From the NCBI RefSeq assembly GCF_024586455.1, contig NC_065921.1, positions 12,679,401 through 12,743,400 on the forward strand: a DNA stretch of 64,000 nucleotides. The letters run 5' to 3'. Below, piece by piece: positions 57,141 to 64,000 of the stretch. This DNA is from Bactrocera neohumeralis. Taxonomy: Eukaryota > Arthropoda > Insecta > Diptera > Tephritidae. The notes below the pieces were generated by a model. That model searched no databases. It saw only the letters and a list, made by a program, of their open reading frames with translations, and had not been told where the DNA came from. The position numbers were made by a program, and so were the translations under genes. Position 1 is the stretch's first letter. Every line of letters begins with the position of its first letter.

Positions 57141-59234
57141 AAAAGTCGCCAGACAAATTTTTCGCATCATGAAGAAACAGCAGTCAACATCTATTCGGCT
57201 TGCCCGCGCACTTTAAATAAACCAGTTCTGGTCAAAGTTATGCATATGTTATCTCCAAGTTCTTCGAATTTTCGGTATTATCTTCGAATGTTAGCAGACG
57301 AGAGACATGTAGTAGCTGACAAGTATAGTTTAACAACGCCAATTTTTTTTTACTTTTTTACTTAAACTCTTTATATTTTGGAAGCAAAAATTCTCTCAGT
57401 GTATTTTTAACTGAAATTGCGGAACTGATTGCAAGGCGAAGTAATTAATGTTACCGTTTCCTTCACCTTTACAAGAGCAATCACAGTGAAAATACCGACA
57501 CAGCAAGCATGCACACCACTACCAACACATTAGATGAGGCATCTGCACAAAATATACACTGGTACAAATTATACAAGTATTTATAGAGGTGTTTGGAAGT
57601 GAGCATTTAGTGATGACTGAATTTTATTGCATCAATAATGTGAGACGGAAATTATGCAACTAAGCACACACACTCACACGTACATGCAACGTGTAAATAT
57701 TAAGAGCAAACACATAGTAGACGTCAACTGAGCTGGAGGAGACACACTTTCAAGTGTTGTCACACGCCTGCTGATATGTATGTGCGAAAAGAAGTGAAAG
57801 AACTTGCAACTGCAATGAGCACATAAGCAACAAATAAGCAAATAAGTTAAAAAGAAACTTGCGAGCGCAGTAGAAAGGAAAATGCACGGCAAATGAAGTG
57901 CTATTACGGGAGTACAACGTGCAACGAGATGCGTCGCAAGTGTGGCACATTTTCACAACTCATCCAATTACCGACAGAACGGCTGAAACAACTACATATG
58001 CACACATAGATATGTATGTAATCACACACACACAGACGCAGGTAAATGCATGCATGCCGATAATGGCAACGTAAATGAAAGTGGCAAGCAAATGAGTAGA
58101 AATGAGTAGATGTGTCACTATGCCGTCTGCTGCAATTGAATGAATGGCTGAATGAATGATTATGGGCGGGGGTTTAGTGCTACTATCTTATGCGCCACAC
58201 AAACACCCACACACACTACTAAAATATCAATATGCAAACATTAGAGCGCGTCTATATTATTATTAAAATTACTAACTATTTGCGCAGGCAACAGCAGTGC
58301 CGGCATAATCAACTCATTATGCATAGATGTATGTATGTATGCTCGTATTTATATTATACATGCTTGTCTGTATTTATATTATATATGTACGTATGTGCGC
58401 ATATATACTGACATCGTGACAGTCGTTGAGTTGCCAATGATTTTGCTTAAACACTGCTGCTCCCTTTGCTGCCGCACAAGTAAAAGACAAACACAAACAT
58501 ACATACAAACACATGTGCAAACTTGAAGTTATTTCCGAGTTCGTTTGCACTTCCACCGCATTTAATTCCCTTAAGTGTGCTGCAAATGATAACTTTTGCA
58601 TATCGTCAAAGCAGCAATTTCAAGAGACTATGATGTGTGGCATAGTGACACAGACGAGAGCACACACACTCACCACACACTTATGTATATATACATACGT
58701 ATATGTAAACAGAAATACATATGTATATGTGTTATATAACGTTTTGCATACTGGTCGCCAGCAACTGGTACTGGGGCTTTCCGTCTTCACTTGTTCCGTC
58801 AGATTAGAATATGCTGATGCAGAAAATGTGATTAAATGGATTGGAATGTATTTATTTACTTACTCACTACTTAGTTTTTGACTGAAGTTTCGTAACGAAC
58901 TTAATTAACTTCAATTAAAAAATGCAAAAAAAAAGGAAAATAAATAGCGAGCAATGAAAATAACTAAAACCTACTACGTAGAGTGCAGCTGGCACTTCCG
59001 TTGCCTCGTAAAAGTTGCTGAAGGTATTGCAACACTATGCGTTGGAAAATGGGTGTTGTAGGGGATCAAAAGCTGACGGTATTAAATCGTACGAATAATT
59101 AGATATGAGTATTTGTTTAGAAACTCATTTGTTATTACTTTGATGCTGCAGCTAATGATAAACTAATAAATTATGAAACTTGTAATGAGAAAAAGAAAAC
59201 TACTTTAGTAAGAGAAGAGTGAGAGTAGTTCAAA
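57141..59234. other. Non-coding stretch with GC-richer patch
   Basis: About 57.4-58.8 kb has many CACACA/TATG words (57665-57690, 58025-58045, 58325-58345, 58680-58735). Short frames on both strands look compositional. No recognisable gene. Confidence 0.4.
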
Positions 59235-60445
59235 ATATAGAAGAAACGTTTACTTAGGTTGCACTGAAGCTATAATATACTTCACAAACAAAAAAATGCT
59301 ATGCAAGAACTTCATTTCCATCGATAAGATTGTGTGGCATTTATATGTTCTATAGGCAGTTATGAACAATTTTTTCGAAGGTCGCACCACTGACAATAAT
59401 TCATGCCAAATTTCATGAAGATATCCCAATAAATAATAAAAAAAAATTTATATAAGGACATGCTCATTAAATTTCTATGGTATATGTACATATGTACATG
59501 TAGTTCTTGGGTAGAAAAGGATGTGTGTTGCGTACAGGGTTTGTCTGGAAAGTAATAGGACTGATATTCTTCCGCCGCGACTGTACTTCGGAGCGTGAGC
59601 GCACCAACTGGATTTAGTAGAGGGTTGAGCCTATCTAACGAACGAGCGGTCAGTTGTCTCCGAGCACCTGGAGAGTCAGGACAACATTTTCGCGGGACGT
59701 GTTTCTGTGGGTGGGGCAAGCCGATTAAATTCTGTGTGAAACTCGGTAAATCTGCGACATTGATGTTTGATATGCTTACCCAGATGTTGCTTTAGCAAGA
59801 AGTGGTGTGTTTAGGTGGCACCAGGCTTTTTTGGAGAGGCGGGAAGAGGTCGCTGATGAAGACCGTGCTGGGAGACCTGCGACTTCGAGAAAAACTGACA
59901 ATGTGACTTGTGTGCGGAAAGTTTTGAACTCAGATCGTCGACTAAGTATTCGTTTAATATCTCAGATGCTAAATTTATCAAAATCTGTGGTTCATGACAT
60001 TGTGACGGAGTACTTGAACATGCGCAAAAGGTGCGCGAAGATGGTTCCAAAAGTGCTCACTGCCGACCAGAAATTGCGGCGAGTGGAAGGGTGAAAATTT
60101 GAACATGTGTGGAAGTGACCTCCAATTTTTTAATAACTTAATCACAGGTGACGAGTCATAGATCTCCCAGACAAAATGGCATTTAGAGACGACAGAAAGG
60201 ATGCAAGCAGCATACACCTCGGCACTCAAGACTATTCCGGAGAATGCCTTCCGAGACGCCTTCAATGCTTAAAAATCGTGCTGGCAGAGCTGTATCGACG
60301 CAGAAGGAGCCTATTTTAAAAGTTTTTAAAGAATTGTAACGTTTGGTTCAATAAACTTTTTTAAATCGACTCAGTCCTATTACTTTCCGGAAAAACACTG
60401 TCTATATAAACAGGCCAGACGGACATGGCTCAATCGACTCAGTAA
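59235..60445 (-). repeat. Dispersed repeat R1, copy F, split by a mariner
   Basis: The left part (59235-59532) carries GGTTGCACTGAAGCTATAAT and GACAATAATTCATGCCAAAT then TTCATGAAGATATC. The right part (60401-60445) resumes with CTATATAAACAGGCCAGACG and GACATGGCTCAATCGACTCA, the block that follows in copy C. Between them sits the mariner derivative at 59535-60400. This is a clear nested insertion and dates the mariner as younger than the repeat copy. Confidence 0.7.
59535..60400 (+). mobile_element. Mariner deletion derivative M5, copy 1
   Basis: Left TIR 59535-59563 (CAGGGTTTGTCTGGAAAGTA...) and right TIR 60372-60400 are inverted repeats over 29 bp with about four differences. A TA precedes the element (59533-59534). 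Transposase relic: FCVKLGKSAT, FRWHQAFLERREEVADEDRA, GRPATSRKTDN, LNSDRRLSIRLISQMLNLSK, SVVHDIVTEYLNMRKRCAKM, VPKVLTADQKLRR, then ITGDES (first catalytic block). A deletion joins this to SALKTIPENAFRDAFNA and SCIDAEGAYFK. The second and third Asp regions are gone. The 95-codon block at 59807-60094 is still open. 866 bp against a usual 1.3 kb. Confidence 0.85.
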
Positions 60446-60479
60446 AAAAAAAAATACATATCTTAACACAAATTTTTAG

Positions 60480-60730
60480 TATCGTTTTGAAAATAGGTTC
60501 CTGAACCAATACATTTTTAATCCAATTTTTTATACACTTCTTACAAGCCAAGACTGGATGGCCGATTTTTGGTTCTTCTGCTCACTTTTGAAGCACCATT
60601 AACAAAATGTGTTCATTACACTATTATTTTAACTTATTCGATGTTTTCGTTACTATCCGAGGTGGATAGATGGCTTGTATGAGGCAAGTTTTCGATGACT
60701 TTACTATTTTCACTGAAGGCTTTGTGCTGA
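60480..60730 (-). pseudogene. Mariner deletion relic, minimal form
   Basis: Minus-strand reading: AFSENSKVIENLPHTSHLST, SDSNENIE, VKIIV (end of the DNA-binding domain and linker), then a jump to YKKLD and KCIGSGTYFQND (C-terminus). DNA-level similarity to 56.84-57.02 kb is visible (ATGACTT-AC-ATTTCA...GGCTTTGTGCT words). Everything catalytic is missing in about 250 bp. Ends not resolved. Confidence 0.55.
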
Positions 60731-62997
60731 AAATATCGAGGAGAGAGTGAGGGGACATCGATTGCCTTATTTTGTTTTAGAGAAACAATTGGGAAAAGTT
60801 GGATTGTATTTAAGCCAACTGTCTTTTATGGGGTCATTTCTTGTGTAGAGCGAAGTTGAGAGAGAGATTAGGAGCCCGCGAAGCTTAACAGAATTGGAAA
60901 CGTGTCGGCTTTCCGATTTCTGGCATTTTAGCGCTAGGCCGATGAACCTCTAGTGAGCTCTGCAAGCGATGGTCTACAACCAAAACTTGTGCCACAGCTA
61001 CTAAATATTTTGTCGGACTCTCTTTGACTCAGCTATATGGAGGAAAGCGAGATGGAATCATTAAGTTATTTTGTCCTCCTCTGCGCTCAATTTTGCCAAA
61101 CTTAGATTTAAGTACTTATATTGTTGGACACACTCTTAGCGAATCTAGCGAAGAGTATGGAATTAATAGTAACCGCATTAATAATGTTATGGTACGCTCA
61201 AACGCTTCTTGGGTCTATAAGGATATGGTTATCCACTTTTAAGGGTTTATTGACTAATATCTGTCAAGGTAAGATCCATTGATTTCTGGATCAACCTTAC
61301 CTAATCTAACACTACTAGTATAGATTAAAAAAAATTATCTGCCTGGATATATTTGAATTCATATATGGAAATAAAATTTTTAACTGCACTTAACTCGAAG
61401 GTAAAGCTGGTTTTATTCCAGACATTGATTTTCTCTTAACTTAGATGAAAACATTCTTTGCCGTAAAGTATATCCTAAGCTAAATATCTATACACAATAA
61501 AGAACTTATAATGATCTTAAGAATTATTTGTAAAAGGCTAACAAAAACGGTGTAGAATGCTGCGAGCTGCTGAGCTTTGTTGGTGAGAGGTGTGTCGGAA
61601 ATTTGAAATTAAGATAATTGCGCTGATACGGTCAGCACTGATGGCATTGACGGCGCAATTAGCAATATAAAAACAACAACAAGCATGCCGCGGTAACTTT
61701 CATAAAGAATCAAAAGCGGTTGGTTGTAATAAATTGAACTCACGATATGTTGCAATAACGGCGGCAACAGTTGCGGCACTCTGCAGCTGTCAACGGGTAT
61801 GTGATGGCCTTTCATGCAATTATCTACGCCAGTGGCGGCAACAGCAGCAGCTGTTGGGGCGGACATGACGTGCCACCGCTCGAAATATATATAATATAAA
61901 GAAAGAGTACACTAGTAAGCAGTACAACAACACTAAAGAGCTGCAAAGCAAACATAAGCCAGAGTCACAAAACTATTGCTGATGGCTGCGCCTTTAAGGT
62001 CAACGACAACTCTACAAGCAGAGTCAACGCCAACATTCTTAACAACAATATGTAAAAAATTATTAAAAATATAAAAATAGTTTAATAGTGGAGAATTTCA
62101 ATTGGATTAAGTAGCTTACTGCATCCTGGTTCTGCTTTCCAACACACATAGCATAACCTTGTATAAATATGTATGCCAGCATTGTGCATTTAGCAACCAT
62201 GTGGCATGTCAGGCATTCTGCAGCGTGCAACAGCCAACAAGGCACACAATTGTTGCAACAGCCAGCAAATCATGGCATGCAACATGCAACGTACGCTCAC
62301 GGACACCATCGAAAATTGCATGAATGCTTCCATGAGGCAGTGGCTGCAATGGGTTGTTGAGATGTTGCAATGTCTGCTCCAGAGAGTACACATTGCTTGA
62401 GAATACAATGCGCAGAGTCATGACGGTGTACACGTTCCACCACATATATTCGTTGACATACTAATTCAGCCGAGAATTTCATAGCGTTTCATAGCACTCA
62501 GATAATTAATTTAAAAATTGCAACTGTTGTGGACTTCAATATGTTGCAGCGATTGGTTTGCGCGAATACTTCTTTGAAAGATTGAATGTGGGACACGACT
62601 AGTTATGAATGGAATTCGTTAATGTGACGAAAGCACTGCGATCTTTCTATTAATTTGTACTTCATATTTAAATGTCGTATTTTAGGATGCAGGCGCTTGA
62701 CGCTAATTTTAAGACGCTCTGTGGTCTCCTTAATGATATATGTATATTCCAATGTCGCATACCGTGCGATCCCAAATGCTTGAAGCTTTGTCTTGCAGAA
62801 CCAGTGCTCAAAAACTGATCAATTGTTTTCCTGTTTCCTTGCACTTTTCTCGAACTGTCATCTGTGGGCGTATGGTGCGACCAGACTGAGACCAACGATA
62901 TTCCCTTCTATTGAGAGCGATTAGAGAGTATACCTGATCCACCGCTTTATCCATGACTTTACCAATGTCGACAAAAAGAATAATGTAGTACTTTAAA
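60731..62997. other. Non-coding stretch with GC-richer island
   Basis: 61.55-62.5 kb is GC-richer with GTTGCAACA, GCATGCAAC and ATGTTGCAA words (62250-62400). A CCTTACCTAATCTAACAC near 61298 resembles the CTAACCTAATCTAAC tail of the 29-kb retroelement. No gene recognised; frames of up to 85 codons overlap on both strands. Confidence 0.4.
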
Positions 62998-62999
62998 TA

Positions 63000-63742
63000 C
63001 AGGGTTTGTCCAGAAAGTAATAGGACTGCTGCCAGCGCGATTTCCAAGCATTGAAGGCGTCACGGAAAGCATTCTCCGGAATAGACTTGAGAGCCGAGGT
63101 GCATGCTTTTTTCTGCTTTTCATTGGCCTTTTCAGACAAGAAAACAAAAAAAGTCCGGGGGGCACATCTGGGCTCTAGGGCGGCTGCGGAAGCGTTGGGA
63201 TGCCGGCCTTGGTTAGGTTGCTGTCTGTCAATTTCTAGTCATCAGTTATCACTTTTGGAACCATTTTTGCGCACACCTTGCTCATGTTCAAATGCTTCGT
63301 CACAATGTTATGAACCACAGATTTTGATAAATTCAACATCTGGAAAATTAAAGGAATACTTAGTCGAAGTCTGATTTCAAAACTTTATGCACACGAGTCA
63401 CATTTTCGGTGTTAGTCGAAGTCTCAGGTCTCCCAGCACCTCTTCCTGGCCCTCCAAAAAGAACTTCATATCAAACGTCTCTGTCGCAAATTTACCGAGT
63501 TTCACATAGAATTTAATCGCGTTTCTCTGCTCTAACGAACGCTGCATTTTCGGCTTGCACCACTCACAGAAACACGTCGCGTGAAAATGTTTGTCCTGAC
63601 TCTCCAGGTGCTCTAAGATAACTGACCAGCCGCTCGCTCGTTAGCTAGGAACGACTTCTACCGAAAACAGTCGGTGTGCGAATGCTCAGAAGTACAGTCG
63701 CGGCGGAAGGAAATCAGTCCTATTACTTCCAGACAAACCCTG
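63000..63742 (-). mobile_element. Mariner deletion derivative M5, copy 2
   Basis: Inverted copy of the 59.5-kb element. Left TIR 63000-63028 begins CAGGGTTTGTCCAGAAAGTA; right TIR 63715-63742 ends CCAGACAAACCCTG. Flanking TA dinucleotides at 62998-62999 and 63743-63744 form an intact target duplication. Minus-strand transposase relic: start at 63547 with MQRSLEQRNAIKFYVKLGKF, ATETFDM, a deletion, FLEGQEEV, scrambled HTH sequence, then SALKSIPENAFRDAFNAWKS and the right-hand TIR almost immediately. The whole catalytic core is missing. At 743 bp it is shorter than copy 1 and has different internal breakpoints, so the two copies lost their centres independently or at different times. Confidence 0.85.
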
Positions 63743-64000
63743 TACTTCGTGGTTAAGTTAGAAAATTCCGTACAATTGGAATGTCTTTTTTTTTGGTTGT
63801 TAGTTTTTTCCTGTCAAATTAAAAATTTCCATAACCAATTCCATAAATGAATTGCTCTTACTGGCATACTTCCGACCACTTGCTAATTGTTTTTTGTGCT
63901 TGTGTAGTTATATGCTGCGAAGGACATCATCGTTTCGGACACTCAGACTCTGAATAATCGAGCTTTTTTAAACCATTTAAGATGCCGAAATGCTAACTGA

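Noticed and set aside
56865..57365. 166-codon plus-strand frame
   Set aside because: Antisense shadow of the minus-strand mariner relic (KIEQRVCTKYC...).

Overview
The window looks like non-coding DNA from a higher dipteran, most likely a tephritid fruit fly. The assignment is an inference. It rests on AT-rich sequence with many short TATG/CATA, (TG)n and CAA/CAG tracts, a dense population of decayed mariner-type elements including the DD41D 'rosa' type (first described, as I recall, from a Ceratitis species), and two long non-coding dispersed repeats that I associate with tephritid genomes. I found no open reading frame that I can defend as a host gene exon, and no rRNA, tRNA or CRISPR array. 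The window is probably a large intron or an intergenic tract.

Layout. 0-6.3 kb: a mariner C-terminal fragment, a copy of a dispersed repeat, a TTAA-flanked MITE-like repeat, and a mariner deletion derivative with both inverted ends (5387-6229). 6.3-9.2 kb: an LTR- or promoter-like patch and a GC-richer, CAG-rich island. 9.2-10.1 kb: a rosa-type relic. 11.7-17.8 kb: a small perfect hairpin, a four-unit tandem array with an ETS-like core, a second rosa-type relic (minus strand), then an unusual array of about 100-bp units, each built around a GGGATCCC palindrome. 19.6-21 kb: a non-LTR retrotransposon RNase H relic and a perfect 22-bp hairpin. 24.3-27.2 kb: two mariner relics of different lineages and a pogo-like MITE. 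29-32.3 kb: a second RNase H relic and the inverted partner of the TTAA repeat. 34.7-35.8 kb: a foldback element at the edge of an A/T-only tract. 37.7-38.2 kb: a three-unit tandem repeat. 41.5-46.1 kb: three mariner fragments and a LINE reverse-transcriptase tail. 47.9-51.3 kb: two dispersed non-coding repeats and an inverted repeat. 53.2-57.2 kb: a rosa-type relic, a dispersed repeat, a second copy of the same LINE, and a mariner deletion relic. 59.2-63.8 kb: two oppositely oriented copies of one mariner deletion derivative with 28-29 bp inverted ends, one of them nested inside a dispersed repeat.

What ties it together is transposon decay. At least thirteen Tc1/mariner-type relics from about five or six lineages are present, and every one is frameshifted, truncated or internally deleted. 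Several keep only the DNA-binding N-terminus and the extreme C-terminus, the usual form of non-autonomous derivatives. The least explained structures are the palindromic array at 16.8-17.8 kb, the TTAA-flanked pair at 3.5 and 31.6 kb, the hairpin at 20.9 kb and the foldback at 34.9 kb. All homology statements come from reading translations by eye; no database search was run.
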